This document shows positions 7,519-15,497 of a stretch of DNA of 34,779 bases, piece by piece (position 1 is the stretch's first letter; each line of letters opens with the position of its first letter). Position numbers and translations under genes: made by a program. The stretch is from Sinanaerobacter chloroacetimidivorans. GTDB taxonomy: Bacteria > Bacillota > Clostridia > Peptostreptococcales > Anaerovoracaceae. Under the pieces are notes generated by a model. The model did not search any database. It saw only the letters and a program-made list of their open reading frames with translations, and was not told the origin of the DNA. The stretch is taken from contig NZ_JAGSND010000026.1 in assembly GCF_018128545.1 (NCBI RefSeq), forward strand, positions 1 through 34,779, written 5' to 3'.

Positions 7519-8262
7519 ATGAAAAAAGATAAAATCGCAAACAGCCAAGTAATCGGATTTTTTAGTTTTATTATAATTTGGGAGATTTTGTACCTGTCAT
7601 TGGGAACCCATACTATACCGGCACCTTTGGAGACCCTCTTCTATTCCTTCGGCATTCTGAAGGAGCTGCTGCTGCATTCTCTGGCAAGTATTGCAAGAGT
7701 TCTTGCAGCAGTCGGAATCTCCCTTATGATCGGGATTCCCGGGGGAATCCTCCTTGGTATGAATCAGTGGATTCGGCGTCTCTTTTCACCTTTGTTATAT
7801 TTTATCTATCCCATACCAAAGGTGGCGTTTCTGCCGGTTTTTATGCTCCTGTTCGGACTGGGAAATCAGTCAAAAATTACCTTAATGATTTTTATTATTG
7901 TTTTTCAGATGATTTTATCCGTGAGAGACGGCGTAGATCAGATTCAGCCCATTCATCACAAGGTTATGAAAAGTTACTGTGCCACTGCAAAGCAGCAATA
8001 TCGGTATTTGATCCTGCCGGCTATTTTGCCACAGGTATTTTCCGGCCTGAGAATTAGTATCGGGATCTCCCTTGCGTCCTTATTTTTTGCCGAGAATTAT
8101 GCTACTGCTTACGGTATCGGCTATCTGATTATGAGCGCCTGGACCAAGATGAACTATGAGGAAATGTTCAGCGGCATTTTGGTACTGGGCTTTATCGGAC
8201 TTTTTCTGTTTCAGATCCTGGATCGATTGGAAGCCCATTTTACACCCTGGGTACAAAAATAG
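7519..8262 (+). CDS. SsuC/TauC/ThiX-like ABC importer permease
   Basis: 247 residues with about six membrane segments (first near 12-28, last near 218-236). The cytoplasmic EAA-type loop reads AKQQYRYLILPAILPQVFSGLRI, as in binding-protein-dependent permeases of this class. PKVAFLPVFMLLFGLGNQSK is also characteristic. The ribosome site GGGAG lies 11 bases upstream. It forms the transporter with the ATPase at 6759 and, by inference, the substrate-binding lipoprotein encoded convergently at 8336-9316. The substrate (pyrimidine/thiamine precursor, sulfonate or other) cannot be told. Confidence 0.85.
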   Translation: MKKDKIANSQVIGFFSFIIIWEILYLSLGTHTIPAPLETLFYSFGILKELLLHSLASIARVLAAVGISLMIGIPGGILLGMNQWIRRLFSPLLYFIYPIPKVAFLPVFMLLFGLGNQSKITLMIFIIVFQMILSVRDGVDQIQPIHHKVMKSYCATAKQQYRYLILPAILPQVFSGLRISIGISLASLFFAENYATAYGIGYLIMSAWTKMNYEEMFSGILVLGFIGLFLFQILDRLEAHFTPWVQK

Positions 8263-8337
8263 CTTCCGGAAAGCTTTATTCCGGAAGATTCTTCTATATA
8301 CAGAAAACCACGCGTTTGACGCGTGGCTGGTTTTTTT
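8263..8337. terminator. Two stacked hairpins between convergent importer genes
   Basis: The first is a 9-bp perfect stem, CTTCCGGAA (8263-8271) with TTCCGGAAG (8279-8287). The second is CCACGCG (8308-8314) with CGCGTGG (8320-8326), followed by CTGG and seven T's, a good plus-strand terminator for the permease gene. The T-run overlaps the stop codon of the binding-protein gene on the other strand; in that direction the tail (TTTTCTGT) is weaker. Confidence 0.75.
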
Positions 8338-9316
8338 ATTGTAAGAAAGAGAAATCAGTCAATTCTTCATAGGTATAGGCCTTGCTAATCAGGCCTTTTT
8401 CTTTTGTCCAGAGAATAATTTTATCAAACTGATCCTTGTGAATGATACCGGCTTGCTGGAAACCTTCAGGGATCGAGGATAAATATTGGCTGATCTGTTC
8501 GGGAAATTGATAGTCGGCCAAGATCTTGCTGTATTCCGAAACATCGGCGGAATTCATATAATCGATGGCTTTATTATAGGCCTGGTAAAAGGCTTTGACA
8601 TCTCCGGGTTTTTCCTGAATCATAGTATTGCTGAATAAAACGGCACCGCCCTTTATACCGGCTTCCTTGGAGCTTCCAAGCAAATGGGCCCCTTGTTTTA
8701 CCAGCATTCCTGCCTGCGGCTCCGTAAACACAACTCCGTCAATCTGGTTTGACATTAATGCTTCGGCTCTGCCGGAGAAAGAAGGAATTTCCACTATTTC
8801 ATAGGTGAAATCATACTGGTCTGCAAACTGATCCATAATGTATTCCAAAATAAAATTCGGAACCAGGGAAATCTTTTTACCGCTTAGCCCTTCCATTTCC
8901 GTAATTCCGGATTTCGGCGAAGAAAGGATTTTAAAATCTTCGCTGATATCGGAAGTGATTTTCATATTGATGCCATGTTCCATAAAGGCGGCTTCCGTCA
9001 TGACATCTCCAATCGCTGCATCCAGCTCGCCAGCTTGAACCGCAACGTTTCGGTCGTTAGGGGAAGAAAAGGTTTGAATCGATACCTCAACACCTTCTTC
9101 CTGAAAAAAGCCTTTTTCTTCAGCAAGAATAATAGGAATGGCAGATTCTGCAGGCAAGATGCCAATGGTAAATTCTTCTCCCGAGGGTTCTGTAATGTTG
9201 TCTTGAGGTAAACCATTATTAACGTTCCCGTCGGGGTTTTGATTATCGGCACCTCCGCAGGATGACAGCAGCAACAGACAGATTAGTAATAGACTCGTGA
9301 TGCATTTTTTCTTCAT
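8336..9316 (-). CDS. NMT1/SsuA-like ABC importer substrate-binding lipoprotein
   Basis: 326 residues. The signal peptide has lipobox LSSC with Cys20 for lipid attachment, followed by a Gly/Asn-rich linker. The mature region GILPAESAIPIILAEEKGFF and VQAGELDAAIGDVMTEAAF is the N-terminal lobe typical of periplasmic-type binding proteins of the NMT1/ThiY/SsuA group. It starts at ATG 9316 behind AAAGGAG and sits 25 bases after the deacetylase gene in the same minus-strand operon. It faces the importer ATPase/permease genes tail to tail and is the obvious ligand receptor for them, though on a separate transcript. Confidence 0.85.
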   Translation of the reverse strand: MKKKCITSLLLICLLLLSSCGGADNQNPDGNVNNGLPQDNITEPSGEEFTIGILPAESAIPIILAEEKGFFQEEGVEVSIQTFSSPNDRNVAVQAGELDAAIGDVMTEAAFMEHGINMKITSDISEDFKILSSPKSGITEMEGLSGKKISLVPNFILEYIMDQFADQYDFTYEIVEIPSFSGRAEALMSNQIDGVVFTEPQAGMLVKQGAHLLGSSKEAGIKGGAVLFSNTMIQEKPGDVKAFYQAYNKAIDYMNSADVSEYSKILADYQFPEQISQYLSSIPEGFQQAGIIHKDQFDKIILWTKEKGLISKAYTYEELTDFSFLQ

Positions 9317-9341
9317 GTGTTTTTCTCCTTTTAGATCTCAT

Positions 9342-10103
9342 TTAGAACCGGTTGTTGGAACCGATGATATTTTGAAAAGCTTCTAAATCTAAGAAATAGG
9401 GTACGGCATTTCTTTTCAAAAGAAGCGGGTTGGTATCTTCATCATTGAAACCGGGCTGGCTGGTAAAGGCTAGCTGAAATCCTTTTTTTCTTAACAAGGA
9501 AAGGTTGGATTCAATGTATAACCCAAAGGGATAGGCAAAGACATCCTTGTGATGGATATCAGGATTCTCATTGCAGCGATCCAGATCCTTTGAAATTTCC
9601 TCATCTTTTGCAGTCATCAGCATACTTTCGGTTTGACTTGTCCTTCTGTGAAAGGAATGAGTATGATTTGCAAATTCGAATACATCTGCAATATCAGACA
9701 ATTCCTCCGCCGCCATACAAACTGATTTTTCCGGTCGAAAAGCCTTTGGAGCGTCCAGCAGCCAATTTGAGACAACAAAAGCTGTTGCATGAAATTGAAA
9801 TTTTTTAAGAATCGGATAAGCATATTTTTTTACCGACTGAAAGCAGTCATCAAAGGTCAGCAGTACCGATTTTTCCGGAATAGCTTTCTTTTGTAGGAAG
9901 TACTCTTTGACTTCCTCCAGCGTCAGTGTATGATACTGCTGTTCATATAAGTAAGTCATCTGTTCCTGAAAATGCTCAAGGGTCACAAAGAGAGGGGAGG
10001 GCAGAATATCCTCATAGCCCTGTTTTACCTCGATGTGATAGGGATGCTCCGGGTTAAATTCGTCCTTTTTTCTGATTTCATGGTACATAAGTGTTGAAAA
10101 CAT
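9342..10103 (-). CDS. Polysaccharide deacetylase (carbohydrate esterase 4 family)
   Basis: 253 residues, no signal peptide. Motif 1 LLTFDDC supplies the catalytic/metal aspartates, NHTHSF carries the two metal-binding histidines, and YPFG replaces the usual substrate-groove motif 3 arginine block. The family removes N- or O-acetyl groups from peptidoglycan, chitin-like or other sugars using a divalent metal. Here the lack of an export signal or membrane anchor is unusual for a cell-wall enzyme and allows a cytoplasmic role. Good ribosome site AAGGAG. It lies between the SIMPL-domain gene and the binding-protein gene, 26 and 25 bases apart. Confidence 0.85.
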   Translation of the reverse strand: MFSTLMYHEIRKKDEFNPEHPYHIEVKQGYEDILPSPLFVTLEHFQEQMTYLYEQQYHTLTLEEVKEYFLQKKAIPEKSVLLTFDDCFQSVKKYAYPILKKFQFHATAFVVSNWLLDAPKAFRPEKSVCMAAEELSDIADVFEFANHTHSFHRRTSQTESMLMTAKDEEISKDLDRCNENPDIHHKDVFAYPFGLYIESNLSLLRKKGFQLAFTSQPGFNDEDTNPLLLKRNAVPYFLDLEAFQNIIGSNNRF

Positions 10104-10129
10104 AAATTCTCCTTAGTTTTATTCTTTCT

Positions 10130-10780
10130 TCAATAGATAAAGTCGACGGTTACAAATGCTTCTATCATTATATTACCAGGAATAATGGGCGTTGCAACAA
10201 TTTCCCGCTGAAATTGCTGGAATGGACCAGGGGTGCTGCTGTTTTCTACAATCCTGGTAGGTGTCGGATGCCTCTGTAACCCCAGGTTCATAGCAATTGA
10301 CCTGGATTTTTGAATGGCATTATCGACAGCAAGATTCAGTGCCTGCTGATAATAAAAAACCCGGTCGGATACATCGAAAGTAATAAAATCTACAACATTA
10401 GCACCGTAATTAACGGCAGTATCGATGATGCTTCCTATTTGTTCCATATTATTTGTTTTAATTTCAAAAATATTACGAACAGAATAACCTCTGTCTATTT
10501 GGGTTCCATTATCGTAATCATATAGTTTATCAATTGTATACTGAAAGGTTTTTACTTCAGTAACCCCCATTAGCTGAAGAGCCCGGAGGACAGCCTGGCT
10601 TATCCGCGCGTTTTCAGCCTGAACCGCTTCCAGATTCATGCCTGTGGTCAGAACCCCCAGGTTGATCACGGCCAGATTAGGAGCAGCCGTAACTTGCCCT
10701 TGCCCTGTCAGCGTCATGATATTATAAGTACAGCCTTCGGAAAAAGATTGATTCATGTTTTGACTTATGGATTGATTCAT
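10130..10780 (-). CDS. SIMPL-domain (DUF541, YggE-like) protein
   Basis: 216 residues. ITLTGQGQV-type opening (here MTLTGQGQVTAAPNLAVINL) and the central AxxxAxxKAxxxA-like helix (LNLAVDNAIQKSRSIAMNLG) identify the SIMPL fold. No classical signal peptide is seen; the N-terminus is a Ser/Gln/Asn-rich tail. SIMPL proteins are mostly envelope or secreted, with poorly defined roles in stress. It is the first gene of the minus-strand operon with the deacetylase and binding protein; ribosome site GGGAGG. Confidence 0.82.
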   Translation of the reverse strand: MNQSISQNMNQSFSEGCTYNIMTLTGQGQVTAAPNLAVINLGVLTTGMNLEAVQAENARISQAVLRALQLMGVTEVKTFQYTIDKLYDYDNGTQIDRGYSVRNIFEIKTNNMEQIGSIIDTAVNYGANVVDFITFDVSDRVFYYQQALNLAVDNAIQKSRSIAMNLGLQRHPTPTRIVENSSTPGPFQQFQREIVATPIIPGNIMIEAFVTVDFIY

Positions 10781-10963
10781 AATTTGATTCGCCTCCCGTA
10801 AATAATAATTCTATATCATTATATGAGCAGAATTTGGAATTATCGTTGAAAAATAGAAAGTATGGAGATTTGACTTTCTTTTTTCTTCAGAAGCTTATTT
10901 CGATACCTTGTTTCATAAATATGATTTGCCTGCATTTAAAAAATTAAATAAATTGATTAATAT

Positions 10964-11009
10964 ATTAAATATTTTAAAAAAGATTAAGAATACAATTAAA
11001 ATATTTAAT
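10964..11009. repeat. 14-bp perfect AT-only inverted repeat
   Basis: ATTAAATATTTTAA (10964-10977) and TTAAAATATTTAAT (10996-11009) are exact reverse complements 18 bases apart. They lie just upstream of the -35 of the DUF2089 operon, in a 292-base gene-free stretch (10781-11072) that otherwise holds only AT-rich promoter DNA. Could be an operator, an AT-rich UP-like element or bent DNA. Confidence 0.6.
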
Positions 11010-11016
11010 TTTTATA

Positions 11017-11045
11017 TTGATTTTGCAATTTGGTAGTACTATAAT
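11017..11045 (+). promoter_or_regulatory. Promoter of the DUF2089 operon
   Basis: -35 TTGATT (11017-11022), a 17-bp spacer and a perfect -10 TATAAT (11040-11045). The first gene starts 28 bases after the -10, behind GGGGAGG. Confidence 0.75.
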
Positions 11046-11072
11046 GAAAACATAGAAGAGGGGAGGTATAAA

Positions 11073-11435
11073 ATGACTTATCGAATATTAAGTAAATGTC
11101 CGGTTTGCAGCGGCAAGCTCAAGGCTGTAAAACTGAAATGTGATCAATGTTCTACCGTTATAGAAAATAATTTTAAATTTTCAAAGTTTGAATATTTAGA
11201 GGAAGAGCAGCTGAATTTCATAGAAGTTTTTCTGAAATGCAGAGGAAATATCAAAGACGTAGAGAAGGAACTGGGGATTTCTTATCCGACAGTAAGAGCA
11301 AAACTGGACGACGTTGTCTCCGCTCTCGGATATTCCGTAGCGAGAAAACCCTCTGTAGACAGCAAGGATATTATAGACATGTTGGAAAAAGGCGAAATTT
11401 CTGCTGATCAGGCAGTAAGCATGATAAAAGGATAA
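11073..11435 (+). CDS. DUF2089 protein: zinc ribbon, helix-turn-helix and SHOCT-like tail
   Basis: 120 residues. The N-terminus has four cysteines in two CxxC pairs (CPVCSGKL, then CDQC), a zinc ribbon. The middle LEEEQLNFIEVFLKCRGNIKDVEKELGISYPTVRAKLDDV holds a clear helix-turn-helix (about 55-75), and the tail DIIDMLEKGEISADQAVSMI resembles the SHOCT/YvlB-N module. A small DNA-binding regulator is inferred. It leads a three-gene operon with its own promoter and is followed 52 bases later by a protein beginning with the same SHOCT-like module, which suggests the two interact. Confidence 0.82.
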   Translation: MTYRILSKCPVCSGKLKAVKLKCDQCSTVIENNFKFSKFEYLEEEQLNFIEVFLKCRGNIKDVEKELGISYPTVRAKLDDVVSALGYSVARKPSVDSKDIIDMLEKGEISADQAVSMIKG

Positions 11436-11487
11436 GAAATCAAAAAATATTAAGTATTGGATTGTGAATGAAAGGGTGTTATAAAAA

Positions 11488-11859
11488 ATGAAAGAAGAAG
11501 TGAAAAGAATTTTAAAGATGGTAGAAGAGGGGAAAATCGATACGGAAAAAGCAGCTGAGCTAATTGAAGCAATAGATAAGACAGAAAACGGTGCCCAACT
11601 GGTTCCCTCTGGCAACCTGGATAAAATGCTGAAAGTAAGAGTGCTGTCAACCACAAATGACACAGTGCATGTGAATATTCCGGTCAAATTTCTGAAATCT
11701 ATCGGTAATGCTGTTAACAATATTAAAATCCCAGGCGTTTCCGAACAGGATGGGATCGATGTAAAAATGATTATGGAAGCAATCGATTCCGGGCTTGACG
11801 GTAAAATTGTAGACGTAAAGAGCAGCAATGGCGATATCGTAGAAGTATCCATAGAATGA
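11488..11859 (+). CDS. Small SHOCT-like (YvlB/LiaX N-terminal type) protein
   Basis: 123 residues. The N-terminal helix pair KRILKMVEEGKIDTEKAAEL (about 5-24) is the SHOCT-like module that opens YvlB/LiaX proteins. The usual DUF4097 beta-domain is absent; instead there is a beta-rich domain with LKVRVLSTTNDTVHVNIPVK, then a helix and the C-terminal strand GDIVEVSIE. No signal peptide or membrane segment. The C-terminal domain is related to the whole of the next protein. Function unknown; context suggests a partner or modulator of the DUF2089 regulator. Confidence 0.72.
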   Translation: MKEEVKRILKMVEEGKIDTEKAAELIEAIDKTENGAQLVPSGNLDKMLKVRVLSTTNDTVHVNIPVKFLKSIGNAVNNIKIPGVSEQDGIDVKMIMEAIDSGLDGKIVDVKSSNGDIVEVSIE

Positions 11860-11873
11860 AAGGAAGATAAAAA

Positions 11874-12134
11874 TTGCGTATCTATATCAGGCAGGCAAAC
11901 GGCAGACGCTATATGATTCCGGCACCCATCGGACTTGTAAAAGCAGCCGTCAGCCTCGGTGATTTTGGCATCTCCTTTGCCAGAAAATATGTTCCGGAGG
12001 AGCATAGAATTTATTACGACAATATAGATTTCAAAGAGCTCAGAAAAGGTTTTGATGTTTTAAAAGACTATAAAGGGCTGAAATTAATCGAGGTAAATGC
12101 CGAGGATGGAACCGGAGTCACCATTATCGTATAA
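11874..12134 (+). CDS. Small protein related to the C-terminal domain of its upstream neighbour
   Basis: 86 residues from a TTG start at 11874, 8-10 bases after AAGGAAG. It begins RIYIRQANGRRYMIPAPIGLV and ends GLKLIEVNAEDGTGVTIIV. This parallels the neighbour's KVRVLSTTNDTVHVNIPVKFL and IVDVKSSNGDIVEVSIE, with the same order of strand-helix-strand, so it is probably a duplicated domain that lacks the SHOCT-like head. Fourteen bases separate the two genes and a terminator follows. No known function. Confidence 0.65.
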   Translation: MRIYIRQANGRRYMIPAPIGLVKAAVSLGDFGISFARKYVPEEHRIYYDNIDFKELRKGFDVLKDYKGLKLIEVNAEDGTGVTIIV

Positions 12135-12162
12135 AAAAAGTGAAAATGACGAAATATCAAAG

Positions 12163-12193
12163 AAAAGTTCCCCTGGAAGTAAGGGGAACTTTT
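12163..12193. terminator. Bidirectional rho-independent terminator
   Basis: A perfect 11-bp stem, AAAAGTTCCCC (12163-12173) with GGGGAACTTTT (12183-12193), loop of 9, flanked by A's on one side and T's on the other. It serves the DUF2089 operon on the plus strand and the DUF4397 gene on the minus strand. Confidence 0.88.
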
Positions 12194-12238
12194 TATACGC
12201 CGCCTAAAGACCGGAAGCTATATTTTTGCCTCAGCTTA

Positions 12239-12895
12239 TTAGTAACGTCCGTCCAGAAGCATGATCGCTTCCAATTCCGGATTTTCTCCGGTGAGACCGA
12301 TGGCATAGACCGTATACATCTCGTCCGGAACCAATATCGCTTCAGGAAAAGTAAGTACAACGTTCGGAGTTCCTGCCGTTCTGACTTGTAACGTATATTC
12401 CATGGGAGGAACTGCTAGGTAAGGTGTGATTTGCTTATAGGAAATATTTGAAAACAGAATGGTTCCATCTTCCAAAGCAATATCCACTGCAGGGCCGTTT
12501 GGTGATAAATGGGCAAACCGCACCATGCTTTGACCGGAAGCCATTGGCATGTCGGAATCCGGAATCGCTAAAAAGCTCAAAGATTCCGGAGTTCCCGCTG
12601 CGGCTAAAGTCAGGAACGTGTCATCCGTAATTTCCAGTGAATTTGTCAAAAGAGCTTCCGGAGGGATTCCTGACATTTCGGTTTCGTATAAGGTAATGGT
12701 ATAATTCCCTTTTTGCAAAGGGGTATAATCATTATATTCTCCAAAAGAAATTTCATCAGCCAGCAACTGATCATCAGCAAATACATTTACTTCAATGGCA
12801 GCCGGAACCGCATGGAGAAAACGAACGTAACCCGTACCGGGTTCATTCATATTTTGATATTTGATATATCCGGCATTTTTATTATTTTGATACAT
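12239..12895 (-). CDS. DUF4397 domain protein
   Basis: 218 residues. GTGYVRFLHAVPAAIEVNVF and SMVRFAHLSPNGPAVDIAL are two copies of the HxxPxxxxVDV-type repeat that defines DUF4397, an all-beta, probably Ig-like fold. There is no signal peptide, although many relatives are secreted; the N-terminus MYQNNKNAGYIKYQN is Asn/Tyr-rich. Ribosome site AGAGGGAGAA. It stands alone between two convergent/codirectional neighbours and shares its terminator with the DUF2089 operon. Role unknown; an envelope or spore-coat location is only a guess. Confidence 0.82.
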   Translation of the reverse strand: MYQNNKNAGYIKYQNMNEPGTGYVRFLHAVPAAIEVNVFADDQLLADEISFGEYNDYTPLQKGNYTITLYETEMSGIPPEALLTNSLEITDDTFLTLAAAGTPESLSFLAIPDSDMPMASGQSMVRFAHLSPNGPAVDIALEDGTILFSNISYKQITPYLAVPPMEYTLQVRTAGTPNVVLTFPEAILVPDEMYTVYAIGLTGENPELEAIMLLDGRY

Positions 12896-12993
12896 GGTTC
12901 TCCCTCTTACATTAGATTAGAAATAGATCATGTTATTTCTATTATAATATATGCAGAAGGAGAAGACTGGGTTCTGCCACTCTTGTGTCCCGA

Positions 12994-14424
12994 CTATTTT
13001 AAGATCACTCTGTTCCTACCCTGACTCTTGGCTTCATATAAGGCCTGATCAGCTCTTTTTATGACAGAATCTTCCGTATCGTTGGCTGCAGCTTCTGCGA
13101 TTCCTATACTTACCGTAATTTCAAATTTGGATAGCATTCCATCGCTGACAATTTGCGCCCGAAGTTCTTCTAATATCTCAGCAGCTTTCTTGCCGTCGGC
13201 ATAGATTATTCCGCTGAATTCATCGCCGCCCCATCGGGTAATCAGATGCTCGGCTAATGAATGATTGCAAAGAGTCATCACGTGTTTCAGGATTTTATCC
13301 CCCTGTATATGCCCGTGATTATCATTCACTTCCTTGAAATGATCCAGATCCATCAGAAATACAGACCAGGGGCAAGCGCCAGGGTCTCCCTTGGCCAGAA
13401 TTTCCTCCAGCTTTTGGTCAAAACCCTTTCTGTTGATCATAATTCCGAAGGTATCAATGAGCGCCATTTTATTTAGCTGTAAATCGTGTTTTTTTAAAAT
13501 TTTATTGACAATGAGCAAGACAGAAGCCAATACCGCCGTAACGATTAACAAATCATACATAAGCTGATCATTAAATGACTTGGCCAGTATAGAGGTATCC
13601 TTTCTCACGATTAAGTACCAGTTCAAACCCTCTATATAGTGACTGATAATATATTGCTCTCCCGAAGGATCTTCAATTTCAAATACATTGATTGTTTTGT
13701 TTTTTTCATAAAGCTCATCACCGATTTTTTGGTACAAAGGTTCCGTTCTTATATTGCGTTCTTCAATAAAAGAAGCATTGGTATGTGCCTGAATCAGCCC
13801 TTTTTCATCAACAAGAAATGCTTCTAACTGGTAATTCTTTTCAAAATTATCTAATAGTTCCTGTATATAGCTCATTTCGATCCCCACACCGGTAACCCCT
13901 ATTAAATTGTTATCGTTATCAAGTATCTTGCAGTTTACGAATATGGTGAGAAGCTGATGATCCACTTCATCCTGATCTACGTCTAATAGGTAAAGGTGAT
14001 CCTGACTGGTAAAATCATAATACCAGACATCATGTGCATCCTCCGGTGCTATGGTCTTAAATAAACCATTATAATGAAAGTATTTCCTGGATTGTGATGA
14101 AATCAGAAATACGGAATGATAGTTGTATTTGTTCCTAATGCCTTCCAAATAGTCGATAATTTCGCTTTCGGACCGGCCATTCTCCTCCTGCAGCCATTCC
14201 TTTACAAAGGAATCATTGGCCATGGTCAAGGCTACAAAGATCGGTTTTGTCAGTTCATTATTGATTTCAGAGTAAATATTGGTGGAAGTCAGTTTTGAGA
14301 TATTCAGAATATCATCTCGTATAATATTGCTGTATGTAGTAAAACTGAAAAAGCTTATTGATGTGATTCCGATTAAAATAATGATTGAAATGATTAAACT
14401 GTTTATCTTATTTTTGCGATTCAT
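12994..14424 (-). CDS. Membrane-bound diguanylate cyclase with Cache-type sensor domain
   Basis: 476 residues. Membrane segment 1 spans about 9-31 and segment 2 about 290-308; between them lies a roughly 260-residue extracytoplasmic domain with a double-Cache look (GVTGVGIEMSYIQELL near 176-191 and NWYLIVRKDTSIL near 268-280). The cytoplasmic GGDEF domain begins near 320, with the active-site RWGGDEF at residues 397-403 intact, so it should make cyclic di-GMP from two GTP. No RxxD inhibitory site is present five residues upstream. It starts at ATG 14424 behind AAGGAGAAGG. The signal sensed is unknown. Confidence 0.88.
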   Translation of the reverse strand: MNRKNKINSLIISIIILIGITSISFFSFTTYSNIIRDDILNISKLTSTNIYSEINNELTKPIFVALTMANDSFVKEWLQEENGRSESEIIDYLEGIRNKYNYHSVFLISSQSRKYFHYNGLFKTIAPEDAHDVWYYDFTSQDHLYLLDVDQDEVDHQLLTIFVNCKILDNDNNLIGVTGVGIEMSYIQELLDNFEKNYQLEAFLVDEKGLIQAHTNASFIEERNIRTEPLYQKIGDELYEKNKTINVFEIEDPSGEQYIISHYIEGLNWYLIVRKDTSILAKSFNDQLMYDLLIVTAVLASVLLIVNKILKKHDLQLNKMALIDTFGIMINRKGFDQKLEEILAKGDPGACPWSVFLMDLDHFKEVNDNHGHIQGDKILKHVMTLCNHSLAEHLITRWGGDEFSGIIYADGKKAAEILEELRAQIVSDGMLSKFEITVSIGIAEAAANDTEDSVIKRADQALYEAKSQGRNRVILK

Positions 14425-14654
14425 GAGCCACCCTTCTCCTTAACAAAATATCTTCTGCGTTTTAAGTTATTGATAAATGGATCGTTATAAATGTAACAAG
14501 GACTATTTTACCATTTTCGACAAAATTTTACCAGATCAGAAAATATGACAAAATATGGATATTTTGTTCCGGTACATAAAAGTGATACTTATGGAAAAAT
14601 TAATAATTAAGGCTAATTTATAGTTTTATTACCAATCTATTTAAGGAGGGTTTT

Positions 14655-15497
14655 ATGAAAAAGATTTTTATCCTTTTACTAATCGGAATACTGATCATGC
14701 CTGCATTCTTTGGGTGTTCCCAGAAAGGCGGGAAAGGGATTCCGGAGGAGAATACATCAGATTATCAGGATGGAGTCTACCATGCTATTTATGACAGAAA
14801 TGATGTAAGAAACTGGAAGGCTTTTGTAGATATCACCGTAGAGGATGGCCAGATTGTAGAAGTTTATTATGATTATATTAATGATACTGATGAATTAAGG
14901 TCAAAGCAGCAAGGCTATATTGAAGGTTTCAGCGCTGCTAATGGCTACACTCCAAGAGAAGGCTTTGATGAACTGGCCAACCGCCTGATTAAGGAGCAGG
15001 ATATTGAAAAAGTCGATGCAGTATCCGGAGCGACCCACTCATCCCGAAACTTTAACGAACTTTCGGCAGCCGCCCTGGAAAAGGCAAGGGAAGGCGATAC
15101 CAGTGACACCATTGTTGCCCTGTATGATGATGGAACCTATAGGGTGGAAGCAGATGCCTACGATGAATATGGCTGGAAACCTTTTGTGGAGCTTGAGATT
15201 TCAGATCATAACATAACCGGTGTCAACTTTGATTCTGTAAATGAGGAAGGAAAACTCAAGTCTGACGATGCGGAATACAGAAAGAATATGGAGGCTGTTA
15301 CAAAGACCTATCCTCAGAAATATCAAGAAGAATTGGAACAGAAGCTGCTGGACAAGCAGGTGATCTCTCTGGTTGATGCAGTAACCGGAGCGACTACTTC
15401 TTCCACAAATTTTACAGCGCTGGTGGAATATGCTTTGGACGATATGGCAGAAGTAGGAGAGACAGGTACAAAATCAATTTCTTTAGGTGCAGAATAA
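14655..15497 (+). CDS. Lipoprotein with two FMN-binding (flavinylation) domains
   Basis: 280 residues. Signal peptide with lipobox FFGC, Cys21. Two tandem FMN-binding domains end in SGAT at 124-127 (DAVSGATHSS) and TGAT at 244-247 (DAVTGATTSS); the Thr of [ST]GA[TS] is the site to which an ApbE-type transferase attaches FMN through a phosphoester. Such lipoproteins (PplA-like) relay electrons outside the cell membrane in extracellular electron transfer or reductase systems. No ApbE gene is in the window. Ribosome site AAGGAGG. The last 58 codons are overlapped in antisense by the VanY-like gene and no terminator separates them. Confidence 0.87.
   Translation: MKKIFILLLIGILIMPAFFGCSQKGGKGIPEENTSDYQDGVYHAIYDRNDVRNWKAFVDITVEDGQIVEVYYDYINDTDELRSKQQGYIEGFSAANGYTPREGFDELANRLIKEQDIEKVDAVSGATHSSRNFNELSAAALEKAREGDTSDTIVALYDDGTYRVEADAYDEYGWKPFVELEISDHNITGVNFDSVNEEGKLKSDDAEYRKNMEAVTKTYPQKYQEELEQKLLDKQVISLVDAVTGATTSSTNFTALVEYALDDMAEVGETGTKSISLGAE

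Noticed and set aside
7578..8057. 159-codon plus-strand ORF inside the importer permease gene
   Set aside because: Shifted frame of a clear membrane protein gene; no ribosome site.
11196..12005. 269-codon minus-strand ORF opposite the DUF2089 operon
   Set aside because: Ser/Phe/Ile-rich antisense shadow of three well-supported genes that have a promoter, ribosome sites and a terminator.
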